From NCBI GenBank assembly GCA_029066805.1, contig JAIEFT010000048.1:1-45766 (forward strand): a DNA stretch of 45,766 nucleotides, read 5' to 3'. The DNA comes from Clostridiales bacterium. GTDB lineage: Bacteria; Bacillota; Clostridia; Christensenellales; Pumilibacteraceae. The notes under the pieces were generated by a model, which did no database searches, had not been told where the DNA came from, and worked only from the letters and a program-made list of their open reading frames with translations. Shown here piece after piece: positions 33,002-41,375 of this stretch. Each line of letters starts with the position of its first letter. Position 1 is the stretch's first letter. The translations under genes were made by a program, and so were the position numbers.

Positions 33002-33100
33002 GGTTGAGATCCCTCACTGCGTTCGGGATGACAAAAAAAGATAAGTAATTTTTTTGTCATTCAGAGCGAGCGCAAATGCGCGAAGCGAAGAATCTCATCC
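33002..33100. repeat. Palindromic dispersed repeat, copy 1
   Basis: Begins 'ggttgagatccctcactgcg' and ends 'gcgaagcgaagaatctcatcc', an imperfect inverted repeat of the same ends. The centre is a perfect 11-bp hairpin (TGACAAAAAAA 33029-33039 with TTTTTTTGTCA 33049-33059). It is of MITE/REP size with no gene inside, and lies between polA and coaE. Confidence 0.7.
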
Positions 33101-33118
33101 TTATTGATTAATGGTATT

Positions 33119-33754
33119 ATGAACTACACACGCAACAAACGCGAACTGAAAAGCAATAGAAAAAAGTCTGTACGCGTAATCGGCTTGACGGGCGGAATAG
33201 CGAGCGGCAAGACGGTGGCAACTTCCGCCTTGCGCAAAGCAGGCTACACTGTAATCGACGCGGACGAGGTCTCGCGTGCGCTTTTCGCCGCAGGAACAGA
33301 CGGCGAAAAGTCAATAATGCGAGCGTTTCCGCAAGCTTCCGAAGGCGGCAAGCTCGACCGCAAGCTGCTCCGCCGAATTATAGCGACAGACGGTAAAGCG
33401 CGACAAATGCTTAACGAGCTCACCCACCCTGCCATTGTTGCGGAGATTAAAAATCAAATATCGACCGCTACTCCGCCCGTAATACTTTCCGCGCCGCTGC
33501 TGTTCGAGTCGGCGTTATGTTCGCTATGCGACGTTACGGCGACCATATACTGTCCGCGCAGCGTTAGAGTCAAGCGGCTGACCGCGCGCGACGGCATGAC
33601 GGAGAAGGACGCAAACGCGCTTATCGACGCGCAGATCCCCGATACCGAGCGTTGCACGATAGCCGACTATATAGTACCATCAGACTGCGAGCAAAAAGAG
33701 TTTGTAAGTGAAGTAGTTGAGCTTGTTACAGAAATAGTAAAAGAAAAAGGTTGA
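33119..33754 (+). CDS. coaE: Dephospho-CoA kinase
   Basis: 211 residues from the ATG at 33119. Phosphorylates dephospho-CoA in the last step of CoA synthesis. The P-loop is 'GLTGGIASGKT' (22-32), 'VIDADEVSRALF' carries the conserved Asp of the CoA-binding region, 'LTHPAIVAEI' and 'PLLFESALCSLCDV' are the lid and CoA-site segments of the family. The first 18 or so residues are a basic extension not seen in most homologues, and there is no Shine-Dalgarno sequence; no better start exists between 33119 and the P-loop. The stop codon TGA lies inside the first bases of a dispersed repeat (GGTTGAG at 33749), so the last residue and the stop come from the inserted element. Confidence 0.92.
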   Translation: MNYTRNKRELKSNRKKSVRVIGLTGGIASGKTVATSALRKAGYTVIDADEVSRALFAAGTDGEKSIMRAFPQASEGGKLDRKLLRRIIATDGKARQMLNELTHPAIVAEIKNQISTATPPVILSAPLLFESALCSLCDVTATIYCPRSVRVKRLTARDGMTEKDANALIDAQIPDTERCTIADYIVPSDCEQKEFVSEVVELVTEIVKEKG

Positions 33755-33790
33755 GTTTTCTCGCTACGCTCGAAATGACAAAAAATATAT
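33749..33790. repeat. Palindromic dispersed repeat, half copy
   Basis: 'ggttgagttttctcgctacg', 'ctcgaaatgacaaaa' matches the left half of the elements at 33002 and 38051. It provides the coaE stop codon. Confidence 0.6.
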
Positions 33791-33803
33791 GCGACGCGCA
33801 CCA

Positions 33804-33921
33804 TTAATTCTTAATTCTTAATTCTGCATTCTTAATTCTGCATTCTTAATTCTGCATTCTTAATTCTGCATTCTTAATTCTGCATTCTTAATTCTGCATT
33901 CTTAATTCTGCATTCTGCATT
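33804..33921. repeat. Tandem array of 14-bp units
   Basis: Two half units (ttaattc, 33804-33817) are followed by seven perfect copies of 'ttaattctgcattc' (33818-33915) and a partial one. Single or few copies of the same unit occur at 19319, 20381, 32963 and 38008. No spacers, so not CRISPR. Confidence 0.9.
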
Positions 33922-33947
33922 AAAAAACCGCCCGCAGGCGGTTTTTT
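33922..33947. terminator. Bidirectional terminator between coaE and the ABC transporter
   Basis: AAAAAACCGCC (33922-33932), loop CGCA, GGCGGTTTTTT (33937-33947): an 11-bp perfect stem with A/T tracts on both sides, between two convergent genes. Confidence 0.93.
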
Positions 33948-33958
33948 GTTGTTGTTGA

Positions 33959-36900
33959 TTACAATGCTCTGATACTTGCGATCGGAGGTTTGCGCGAATA
34001 GATAGCAACGGGAATTATTGTGGATACAAGCGCTGTAAGCAACGCTACGCCAAGCACGCACAGAACAGACAACGGTCCGAACACGAACAAGCTTATGCTC
34101 AGTCCTACGTCCTCAACAATTACGGTGTTGAGCAGGATACACAGTCCGAAAGTGCCCACAGCCGCAATTGCAAAGCATATAGCAGCGATGATAAGCGCTT
34201 CCGAAACGAATATCTTGAATACGTCGGTCGTTCTTGCGCCTATTGCGCGCAAAATTCCTATCTCTTTCTTCTTTGCCGTAATCGAAGCCGAGATGAAGTT
34301 GAACATCAAAAGGAACGCAAACAGTGCAAGCACAGCGCCCGCGATTATAAACCCGGTCTCAAGTGTAGACGCTATGTCTATAACCATATCCAGCTGTTCG
34401 AGTATAGCGTTTTTGATTTTTACCGCAGAGTCGTCCGCTTTCTTTACGCCCGAAATATCGAGAAGCTCTGTTATAAGCGCCTCCGATTGGTCGTAAGGGA
34501 TAAGGATATTCCTGATATACGCGTCTTTCGGTTCTTCGTACTTGGTCTGTTCCGAACTCTCGTTATAGTCCTGACGTTCATTATAGAACGTGGCGTAGAG
34601 GTCCGAACCGAGATAGCAGCTCCAATCAGCGTCTTCTACAAAGAACGCTTCGATCTTGACCGCGGTTTCGCTTGTCGTGTCGTTATAGATAGTGAAGCCC
34701 GCTTCCAAACCGATCTCGGCAAACACAGACTTTGCAAGCTTAAACCCGTCTACGATTTCTTCAAACGTCGGCTCGTAATACCCATCGTTGTAGTAGTAGT
34801 TCCTAAGATTGTTGAGTACATGAATCGGCTCGGCGTTGTCTCTGGCTTGCCACAATCCGTTATACCACTCTTGGTGCGCTTCGCTGTCGGATTCGGACGG
34901 CTCGGGGTTTTCCGCGCGGTACTTAGCTTCGGCGTCCGCTCTCAGTTTTTCCACGATCGCATTGTACTTGACTTCCGCCTGATCCCTTGCAGCTTCGCGT
35001 GCGACGTCGGCATAAACTCTTCTGTCGTGATTGTATTTTTCTTGTGCCGCTTGATACCGATTCCAGTTTATTTCCGTATAGTGATATTTGGAATCGGTTA
35101 TTTTAGGCTCGGGATTGTCAGCGTCATATTGAGCAAGAGTAGAAATATATTCTTCCGAACCTTCGGGATAACCGTAGTCATAAACAAGCGATTCTTTAAA
35201 TACATTGCGACTACTCTGCCAATTACTATGCTCACGATTGTACCAATCGGTAGCGGTTATCAAATCTTTAAACTCATCGTCATTGGAATCGGGTTCGGGA
35301 TTATCTTCCAAATACTTGTTGTAGGCGTTATCGTAAGCTTCTTGCAGCTTGTTGTAATACTCGCTGCTGTTAAACTGATTCTCGAATTTTCTCAGCACAT
35401 CGGCATACGCTTCGGCAAGGCGCTCGTAGCTCATCACCGCCTCGCCATTAGCCAAAGCCGTTTTCCGGGTGCCGTCAAGCCCGTAAATTCTTAACGTTCT
35501 GCCCTCGTACAGCGCGAAACGGCTGAACTCTCTTTCCCAAGATCTGTTATTGTCGCTGTCTGCATAATTGGAGTTAACGCGAATTTTTGCGCTGTCTGCG
35601 CTTGCTTTGAAATACGCGTAATCGTAATCTATACTACTGCCGCCGCCGCTGCTTGCCGCGGACTTGAATACATCGTCGGTAACGGCGACCGTCATGTACA
35701 GCCCGTTCTCGCGCTCGTTGTTCCAGGTCCACGTAGAATAACTGCCGTCGTACTGCTCGTTATTGTCCGCCGCATTTTTCATGTCTTTGTAATCGTTGGG
35801 AACTTCCATGCCCTTGAATACGCCGACGATTTTGTATGCTTTGTCGCTCATTCTGATCGTAATCGGTTTGGACTCCGACCACAGAATATCGTCGTAGCTG
35901 CTTATGGTAAGCTGAGTATTGTTTTCGCCGTAAACAAACTTGCTGCCGCTCGCTTTGGCGGCGTCGAACATGAAGTCGGTGATCGCTACCTCGTCGTCGT
36001 TTTCGGGCAATTTACCCTTCAATACGTTGAGCTTTGCGCTTGCGGGAACAAGACCGTTGACGCTGTTGGAATAGAACTGCTGCGCCATGCCGCTTGTGCT
36101 TAGATTGGAAATGTAGCCGTTGTAGGATATCATGGGGACTGCGCCTTCGTACTTTTTGGCTAAGTCCTCATATTCTTTATCGGTAAACTTGGTGTCGCGG
36201 TCGTACGTGTAGGAATCGCCGTCATCGTAAGTTTGAGTTACGTAGTACACTTTGCCCAGCGAGATGTAATTGATGTTGGAGTCGGTAAACGACTGTACCT
36301 TTACCTCTTTTCCGTCAAAAAGCATGAGCGTGGACGCTAAGCCGAACAACACAAACGCTATTACCGAAAGGAATATCGTGAATACCAAACGTATCGGTTT
36401 TGTTTTAAGGCTGCCAGCGCCCATCTTGACCGCGTGCTTGATCGGCAAATGCGAGCGGATAAGCTTTTGCGGCTCGTACTGCTTTGGTACGGGCTGTTCC
36501 TTTATGTTCTCGAATGTGCCGACGTCTATCTCGGGACGGTCTTCCTTGAACTGCGCTATTTTTTCGCGCGAGGTGGAAATAACAGCAGTGCCGCCCGCCT
36601 TGGCAAGAAAGCTCTTTATCTGCTTTAGGTCGTCGTCGGTGAGCTCCGATCCGCTTGAGACGCACACGGTGTCCGTGCCGTAAAACTTGACGTTTTGCTG
36701 TCCGTCCGTTTCCGCTCTTGTCTGGTCGGATATTATCTTTCCGTCCTTGAGCTCGATTATGCGGTCGCCGTACTGTTCGGCAAAATCGCGGTCGTGCGAA
36801 ATTACAAGCACGAGCTTTTCCTTAGACAGCTTTTTGAGCGTGTCGAATACCTGCTGACCGGTCTTGCTGTCAAGCGCGCCCGTCGGCTCGTCCGCCATGA

Positions 36901-37384
36901 TGATTTCGGGCTCTTTTACAAGCGCACGCGCAATGGCGACGCGCTGTTTTTGACCGCCCGAAAGCGTGTTGGGCTTGCGCGAGGCAAATTCCGTCATGTC
37001 AACGTCGGCAAGTATCTTGTCGATTGCCGCCTTGTCCGGCTTTTTGTTTTGAAGCTCGAGCGCAAGCGCAATGTTCTGCTCTACGGTAAACTCGTCAAGA
37101 ATGTTGTACTCCTGAAAGACAAAACCGACGTATGTATTGCGGTAGCTATCGAAGTCCTGACCCGAAAAGTCATTGCTGCTTTTGCCCTTGATGATGATCT
37201 CGCCGCTGTCCATGCGATCGAGTCCGCCGCACACGTTGAGTAGCGTCGATTTACCGCTACCCGACTTACCGAGTATAAATACCATTCCCGTTTCGGGAAA
37301 ATTGAGCGACACGTCGTCCAAGGCTCTGGTGACCGCGCCCTTTTTGGTTCTGTACTCCTTTTTTAAATGTTTGACTTCTAACAT
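33959..37384 (-). CDS. Fused ABC ATPase/FtsX-type permease (MacB-like)
   Basis: 1141 residues from an ATG 7 bases after AAGGAG. An N-terminal ABC ATPase of the MacB/LolD group (Walker A GKSGSGKS 39-46; signature LSGGQKQRVA 141-150; Walker B 'IIMADEPTGALDS' 161-173) is joined to a permease. One membrane helix (about 331-355) is followed by about 630 extracellular residues, partly coiled-coil and rich in Tyr/Asp/Glu, and then a C-terminal FtsX domain with three helices ('ISASITAKKKEIGILRAIGA' is the conserved FtsX segment). Such single-chain systems in Bacillota couple ATP hydrolysis to an extracytoplasmic task: peptide/antibiotic handling, lipoprotein or cell-wall enzyme control. There is only one FtsX unit, so it probably works as a dimer. 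No two-component genes are adjacent. Single-gene unit with its own promoter and terminator. Confidence 0.9.
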   Translation of the reverse strand: MLEVKHLKKEYRTKKGAVTRALDDVSLNFPETGMVFILGKSGSGKSTLLNVCGGLDRMDSGEIIIKGKSSNDFSGQDFDSYRNTYVGFVFQEYNILDEFTVEQNIALALELQNKKPDKAAIDKILADVDMTEFASRKPNTLSGGQKQRVAIARALVKEPEIIMADEPTGALDSKTGQQVFDTLKKLSKEKLVLVISHDRDFAEQYGDRIIELKDGKIISDQTRAETDGQQNVKFYGTDTVCVSSGSELTDDDLKQIKSFLAKAGGTAVISTSREKIAQFKEDRPEIDVGTFENIKEQPVPKQYEPQKLIRSHLPIKHAVKMGAGSLKTKPIRLVFTIFLSVIAFVLFGLASTLMLFDGKEVKVQSFTDSNINYISLGKVYYVTQTYDDGDSYTYDRDTKFTDKEYEDLAKKYEGAVPMISYNGYISNLSTSGMAQQFYSNSVNGLVPASAKLNVLKGKLPENDDEVAITDFMFDAAKASGSKFVYGENNTQLTISSYDDILWSESKPITIRMSDKAYKIVGVFKGMEVPNDYKDMKNAADNNEQYDGSYSTWTWNNERENGLYMTVAVTDDVFKSAASSGGGSSIDYDYAYFKASADSAKIRVNSNYADSDNNRSWEREFSRFALYEGRTLRIYGLDGTRKTALANGEAVMSYERLAEAYADVLRKFENQFNSSEYYNKLQEAYDNAYNKYLEDNPEPDSNDDEFKDLITATDWYNREHSNWQSSRNVFKESLVYDYGYPEGSEEYISTLAQYDADNPEPKITDSKYHYTEINWNRYQAAQEKYNHDRRVYADVAREAARDQAEVKYNAIVEKLRADAEAKYRAENPEPSESDSEAHQEWYNGLWQARDNAEPIHVLNNLRNYYYNDGYYEPTFEEIVDGFKLAKSVFAEIGLEAGFTIYNDTTSETAVKIEAFFVEDADWSCYLGSDLYATFYNERQDYNESSEQTKYEEPKDAYIRNILIPYDQSEALITELLDISGVKKADDSAVKIKNAILEQLDMVIDIASTLETGFIIAGAVLALFAFLLMFNFISASITAKKKEIGILRAIGARTTDVFKIFVSEALIIAAICFAIAAVGTFGLCILLNTVIVEDVGLSISLFVFGPLSVLCVLGVALLTALVSTIIPVAIYSRKPPIASIRAL

Positions 37385-37421
37385 ATTTTCTCCTTGTAAA
37401 GTACATTGAAGTTACTGAATG

Positions 37422-37450
37422 ATTTTATCACAAGCATTACAAAGTGTCAA
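37422..37450 (-). promoter_or_regulatory. Promoter of the ABC/FtsX gene
   Basis: TTGACA (37450-37445), 17-base spacer, TAAAAT (37427-37422) on the minus strand, 38 bases before the start codon. Confidence 0.85.
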
Positions 37451-37478
37451 CAAAAAATACTGTTACGCAATGTTCTTT

Positions 37479-37988
37479 TTAGCCGAACAGTCCGTAAATC
37501 TTTTGCGCCTTGTTTATGCTTTTTAAATAGCCTTGCGTTTCGGGAAAAACCTCCGCGCCGTCCAAAAACTTGCGCGCGTTGACCTCCCCCGCATTGTACG
37601 CCATTAGCGCAGCGGTCGTATCGCCGTCAAACTTGTCTATCAAAAGTGACAGATAATAGCAACCGCAGCGCAACGACGTATTCACGTCGTACACGTCCGA
37701 ATCGCGCGGCAGCCCCAGCGCGGCAACGCATTCCTTGAATGTATCGGGCATTATTTGCATAAGCCCTTTTGCGCCCTTGTTTGAAGTAGCCTTAGGGTCG
37801 AACCTGCTCTCCGCCCAAACGACGGATTTTACCAGCGAGCGGGGCAAATCAAACTCGTCCGCCGCCTCCGCGATATTGCTCGCATACTTATTCGGAAAAA
37901 TCATACACAGCGACACCGCGGGTATGATGACCACCGCAAACATAAACGCCGTTATCGCGGCAATCGCGTACCTTACGGATTTTTTCAT
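37479..37988 (-). CDS. Lytic transglycosylase (SLT domain)
   Basis: 169 residues from the ATG at 37988 (a TTG six codons upstream is possible; neither has a Shine-Dalgarno sequence). One N-terminal membrane helix (about 7-30) anchors an extracellular SLT domain that cleaves the glycan strands of peptidoglycan. The catalytic Glu60 is in 'VVWAESRFDP', followed by 'GAKGLMQIMPDT' (72-83) and 'AALMAYNAGE', all hallmark segments of the family. In many Clostridia a gene of this type follows polA-coaE; here it is on the opposite strand beyond the ABC transporter, whose promoter lies just past its stop codon. That suggests a local rearrangement (inference). Confidence 0.92.
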   Translation of the reverse strand: MKKSVRYAIAAITAFMFAVVIIPAVSLCMIFPNKYASNIAEAADEFDLPRSLVKSVVWAESRFDPKATSNKGAKGLMQIMPDTFKECVAALGLPRDSDVYDVNTSLRCGCYYLSLLIDKFDGDTTAALMAYNAGEVNARKFLDGAEVFPETQGYLKSINKAQKIYGLFG

Positions 37989-38007
37989 GTATGTAGTGTA
38001 TGTCAAT

Positions 38008-38045
38008 ATTCAATTAAGAATTCAGAATTATGAATTATGAATCGG
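38008..38045. repeat. AT-rich dispersed repeat, degenerate copy
   Basis: 'attcaattaagaattcagaa' followed by 'ttatgaattatgaat': a diverged member of the 'ttaattctgcattc' family. Confidence 0.5.
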
Positions 38046-38050
38046 AATAA

Positions 38051-38165
38051 GGTTGAGATTTCTCGCGTTGCTCGAAATGACAAAAGTAATTTGCATGCGC
38101 AACAAAAACTTCTTTTGTCATACGAAGCACCGAAGGTATTCTGAACATGCGAAGCGCAGTCCGAC
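38051..38165. repeat. Palindromic dispersed repeat, copy 2
   Basis: Begins 'ggttgagatttctcgcgttg', 'ctcgaaatgacaaaag' and has an inner hairpin of TGACAAAAG (38078-38086) with CTTTTGTCA (38112-38120). Its right half ('tacgaagcaccgaaggtatt', 'ctgaacatgcgaagcgcag') parallels the right half of copy 1. Confidence 0.6.
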
Positions 38166-38282
38166 ACTATTAACTATTCACTCTTATCTATTCACTGACA
38201 AAAAATCCACCTCAAGGGTGTGTTCCATAGGGAATTTACAAAAACTAATTTTTAATCGGAATACACCTTATAAAGGCGAGTT

Positions 38283-38322
38283 AAAAATAGCAGGAACTTG
38301 AAATTAAGTTCCTGCTATTTTT
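38283..38322. terminator. Strong terminator of the defence operon
   Basis: AAAAATAGCAGGAACTT (38283-38299), loop of 6, AAGTTCCTGCTATTTTT (38306-38322): a perfect 17-bp stem with T tracts on both sides, 21 bases after the stop of the last operon gene. Confidence 0.93.
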
Positions 38323-38343
38323 TATAAAATTGTTGGTTAATTT

Positions 38344-40386
38344 TTAAACAATATCATGAAAATAAGTGTCCGCTTGCTCAATAACATACGTATTCCAATA
38401 TTCTACAAGAGTTTGATCCATGAAATCTGTTGGTGTTTTCCCTAACTTTTTTAGCTCAACTTTGTCTGGAACATGAACTTCTGTTAAGGTAGAAACAAGA
38501 GTAAGCCCTGATACTTCTCGATTTTTATTTAAGTGCTGTATTAGTCTGTTTAAAATTGTCACAAGATAATTATATTTTATCTCATCAAGCTGAAGATCTT
38601 CTTTTGCTTTGATATTAAATACAACTTCACTTTTTCCATTAGTTAAAAATTGTGGTATACTATCGTAAGTCAATGCCATAATTTTATAATCGCCAACAGA
38701 TTTGGTTGCCCAAGCGGCACCGCCCTCAAATAAGCAATATTCGCTGCTTCCGAAGTTTGAAGAAGTTAAAAAGAGAATATCGTTATTTTTTCTTATAATA
38801 TATTGTTTAATAAGAATTGACAACGGAGTAAGATTATCAGTATCAAGCCCATTTGACGAGTAAAAAATTTCGCATGCCTCGTCTTTAATATTTCCGTTAA
38901 ATCCCAAATGAACTAAATACCTATAAATAAAATCTGAAAATATGTGGTCTTTGCTTGCATGGGATAAGAAAACAGTAAATTCACTTTTCGCTTCACTATT
39001 AACATCGCCTTCAAGTTGCGCAACGGCATATTGCTCTATTTTTAACCGATCTTGCGGTTTTATGTCGGGTAAATCTGCCAACATGCCGTGAAAATCTTTT
39101 TGAAATCTTGTTTTAGAGCGTGTCGATATACTTATATCATCCGTCTTTTTGCGTTCTCTAATCTTATCGGCTAAGGCTTGACGTTTTGAGACGAGGGAAT
39201 TGCCTATTTTTGTCAGTATTTCTTTTAGCAACAAAAACCGCGGGTCTTGTGTGTTAAAATCTTGACGTCCAGCCGTAGCAATATCTTCCAAATCATCGTC
39301 ATCTAAAACATCAAAAGAAACTTCGCCTTCTATATAATTTACGAATGCACGCGTAATGCCTAAATACTCAATCATATTTGACATCGCTAATTTGTTTCTT
39401 ACATAAACTCGTAATTGGTTGGGATTATAAAATTGATTCTTTATGTAGCGGGAATCATTATTTTTGGCATCTTCGCCATCTATTGTAGCATGAATTCCTA
39501 TCCAACCGTCTAGCGTATAATGTTTTTTTATACCGAAAAATTCTTGTTCGCCTGAAATATGAATGTCCGTTGCAGAAAATGATACAATTTCAGTATCGGC
39601 ACTCATTTTTTTATCTATGCCATTTTTTGTTTTATAGGACATATTAAAACTGTTATTTTTACATTCTTGAACATAATCTTCATTGCTTGTATAAACATAC
39701 GCTAAATTTTTAAAAGCAATTTGTTTGTTGATTGGCAGAAACTTGTGTGGAGTAGTATCATTTTGTATTAATTTAATCCATATCTTTTGTTCAAGTTTGT
39801 CGTACAAAAACAGGTTTGATAATCGGCATTCCAAAGATTCAAATGCCTTGTCTCCCAATCCCTTCATATTGACATTCTTTAAGCAAATGATTGTTCCGTG
39901 GCCTAAAGACATCAACTTTTTTAAACTTTCAAGTTCACTGAACTCATCAATTTCAACAGGTTCAAGCTGCGGAGAATCGTCTTCATCAAGCCCTGATACG
40001 TCCAATTTCCAACAGGTTAAATCCGAATTAATAGTTTTTGTTATTATGGTAAAACAATCAGATAAATATAAAGCCGCTAATTTGCCAATGCCTTTGCGTC
40101 CCAAAGTTTTTCCATCATTAAGTCCTTGTTCGTTGCGGCGCTTATTATATCCTATTTTAATGTAATGATCTGCAATATCTTCTGCAGACATCCCTTTTCC
40201 CTCGTCAAACACTTCTACATATGAGTTCTCTTTATCTCTAATATCAATAGTTAAATAAATATTGGGTGCTTTTGCATCCAACCCATTAGCTACCAACTCA
40301 GAAATTGCTGAGCTAACGTTTGAATAGAGTTGTTTGCCAAACATCTTTAATGCAGAATATGTTAATGTGAATTTGATGCCGTCCAT
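38344..40386 (-). CDS. GHKL (MORC/Hsp90-type) ATPase fused to a TIR domain
   Basis: 680 residues after AAGGAG. The N-terminal GHKL ATPase has the N-box 'SELVANGLDAKA' (29-40), G1 box 'DEGKGMS' (61-67) and lid 'LGRKGIGKLA' (95-104), as in MutL/Hsp90/MORC proteins. Residues 110-460 include an S5-like region ('NQLRVYVRNKLAMSNMIEYLG', about 323-343, given by its ends) and a helical segment. Residues 468-600 are a TIR domain: 'FTVFLSHASKD' (470-480), 'DILFLTSSNFGSSEYCLFEGG' region with Glu554 as likely catalytic residue of an NAD hydrolase. Known: prokaryotic MORC-like ATPases occur in restriction-modification operons, and bacterial TIR domains in anti-phage systems consume NAD. Inferred: senses DNA state or phage and triggers NAD depletion. 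Last gene of the operon, 13 bases after a methyltransferase. Confidence 0.85.
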   Translation of the reverse strand: MDGIKFTLTYSALKMFGKQLYSNVSSAISELVANGLDAKAPNIYLTIDIRDKENSYVEVFDEGKGMSAEDIADHYIKIGYNKRRNEQGLNDGKTLGRKGIGKLAALYLSDCFTIITKTINSDLTCWKLDVSGLDEDDSPQLEPVEIDEFSELESLKKLMSLGHGTIICLKNVNMKGLGDKAFESLECRLSNLFLYDKLEQKIWIKLIQNDTTPHKFLPINKQIAFKNLAYVYTSNEDYVQECKNNSFNMSYKTKNGIDKKMSADTEIVSFSATDIHISGEQEFFGIKKHYTLDGWIGIHATIDGEDAKNNDSRYIKNQFYNPNQLRVYVRNKLAMSNMIEYLGITRAFVNYIEGEVSFDVLDDDDLEDIATAGRQDFNTQDPRFLLLKEILTKIGNSLVSKRQALADKIRERKKTDDISISTRSKTRFQKDFHGMLADLPDIKPQDRLKIEQYAVAQLEGDVNSEAKSEFTVFLSHASKDHIFSDFIYRYLVHLGFNGNIKDEACEIFYSSNGLDTDNLTPLSILIKQYIIRKNNDILFLTSSNFGSSEYCLFEGGAAWATKSVGDYKIMALTYDSIPQFLTNGKSEVVFNIKAKEDLQLDEIKYNYLVTILNRLIQHLNKNREVSGLTLVSTLTEVHVPDKVELKKLGKTPTDFMDQTLVEYWNTYVIEQADTYFHDIV

Positions 40387-40399
40387 TTAAGACTCCTTA

Positions 40400-41368
40400 T
40401 CATAAGTTTTTTAATTGAGTTATTATTTCTTTTAAAATGTATTGCAATACATCTACAACAACGCTATTGCCGAATTGTTTATACGCACTCGAAATCTCTT
40501 TTGCATACTTGAAATTATCGGGGAATCCCATTAATCGTGCACATTCTCTTGGATATAGCTTTCTAACAGAACCGTCTACATAATACATTCCAGTTTTACC
40601 GCCTAAGCCACCACTTTGAGACGACAAAGTGGTCGCATAACCATCTTGACTATAAATCCTTTCTCCTTGTCGTCCTTTACCAATTCTTGCGACTTGTATT
40701 AGCCCTTTCCTATGTAAAGGTTTCTCATTCTTAGTGTACTCTCTTTTGACGCTCACATCATATTTGTCAGCCTCATCATACAATATTTCTCGCAAACAAC
40801 TTGTTTTATTTTTGACTTTCGGGAAAGTAAAAGATTTAACTTTCAAATTCTTTTTGAATGCTACAATATATAATCTTTCACGCGCTTGCGGAACTCCGAA
40901 ATCAGAAGCTGTAAGTAACTCGTCATAAACATCGTATCCTATTTGGTTTAATTGTTTTCTGATTTCAGTTATTGTTTTGGAATTATTATGCGTTTTAAGA
41001 TTTTTAACATTTTCCAATAGCAATATTTTGGGTTTGTGAAATCTTGCAATTCTAATTATTTGATAAAATAATTTTCCATGAGGATCATCAAACCCATTTT
41101 GATTGCCAGATATACTAAAAGGTTGACAAGGAAAGCCTGCGCATAAAAAATCATGTGGGGGGATTTCACTATTTTTAATTTTCGTTATATCCCCAGCAGG
41201 CTCAATTCCAAAATTCTCTTGGTATACTTTGCGAGCCTTGCCGTCAATATCAGACGCAAAAACACATTTTGCCCCAAATGAAGATAGTGCCAGATGGAAA
41301 CCGCCAATCCCACAAAATAAATCAATGTAAGTTACATTATTTAAGCATTTATTTTCTATATCTATCAT
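40400..41368 (-). CDS. C5 cytosine DNA methyltransferase (third in operon)
   Basis: 322 residues after GAGG. All core motifs of DNA (cytosine-5-)-methyltransferases are present: motif I 'DLFCGIGGFH' (16-25), motif IV 'GFPCQPFS' (78-85) with catalytic Cys81, motif VI 'LLENVKNL' (118-125), motif VIII 'QARERLYIVA' (161-170), a target-recognition region of about 90 residues, and motif X 'KQFGNSVVVDV'. It transfers methyl from SAM to cytosine in a short DNA site; the site cannot be read here, and similarity to the M.HpaII-like enzyme upstream is confined to the motifs. No restriction enzyme is paired with it. The gene starts 7 bases after the preceding methyltransferase and appears more AT-rich than the housekeeping genes. 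Confidence 0.92.
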   Translation of the reverse strand: MIDIENKCLNNVTYIDLFCGIGGFHLALSSFGAKCVFASDIDGKARKVYQENFGIEPAGDITKIKNSEIPPHDFLCAGFPCQPFSISGNQNGFDDPHGKLFYQIIRIARFHKPKILLLENVKNLKTHNNSKTITEIRKQLNQIGYDVYDELLTASDFGVPQARERLYIVAFKKNLKVKSFTFPKVKNKTSCLREILYDEADKYDVSVKREYTKNEKPLHRKGLIQVARIGKGRQGERIYSQDGYATTLSSQSGGLGGKTGMYYVDGSVRKLYPRECARLMGFPDNFKYAKEISSAYKQFGNSVVVDVLQYILKEIITQLKNL

Positions 41369-41375
41369 GTAGTCC

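Larger units (their letters stand above)
37989..38282. other. Gene-free stretch with repeats between transglycosylase and defence operon
   Basis: Holds an AT-rich repeat copy (38008-38045), a palindromic repeat (38051-38165), and, further right, an imperfect inverted pair GGTGTGTTCC (38217-38226) and GGAATACACC (38258-38267) 31 bases apart. No gene is seen. It marks the boundary between core genes and the restriction-modification operon. Confidence 0.5.

Noticed and set aside
33804-33921. Possible CRISPR array
   Set aside because: Units are contiguous 14-mers with no spacers, and no cas genes are present.
34487-35494. 335-codon plus-strand frame opposite the ABC/FtsX gene
   Set aside because: No ribosome-binding site or domain; lies within the coding region of a well-supported transporter.
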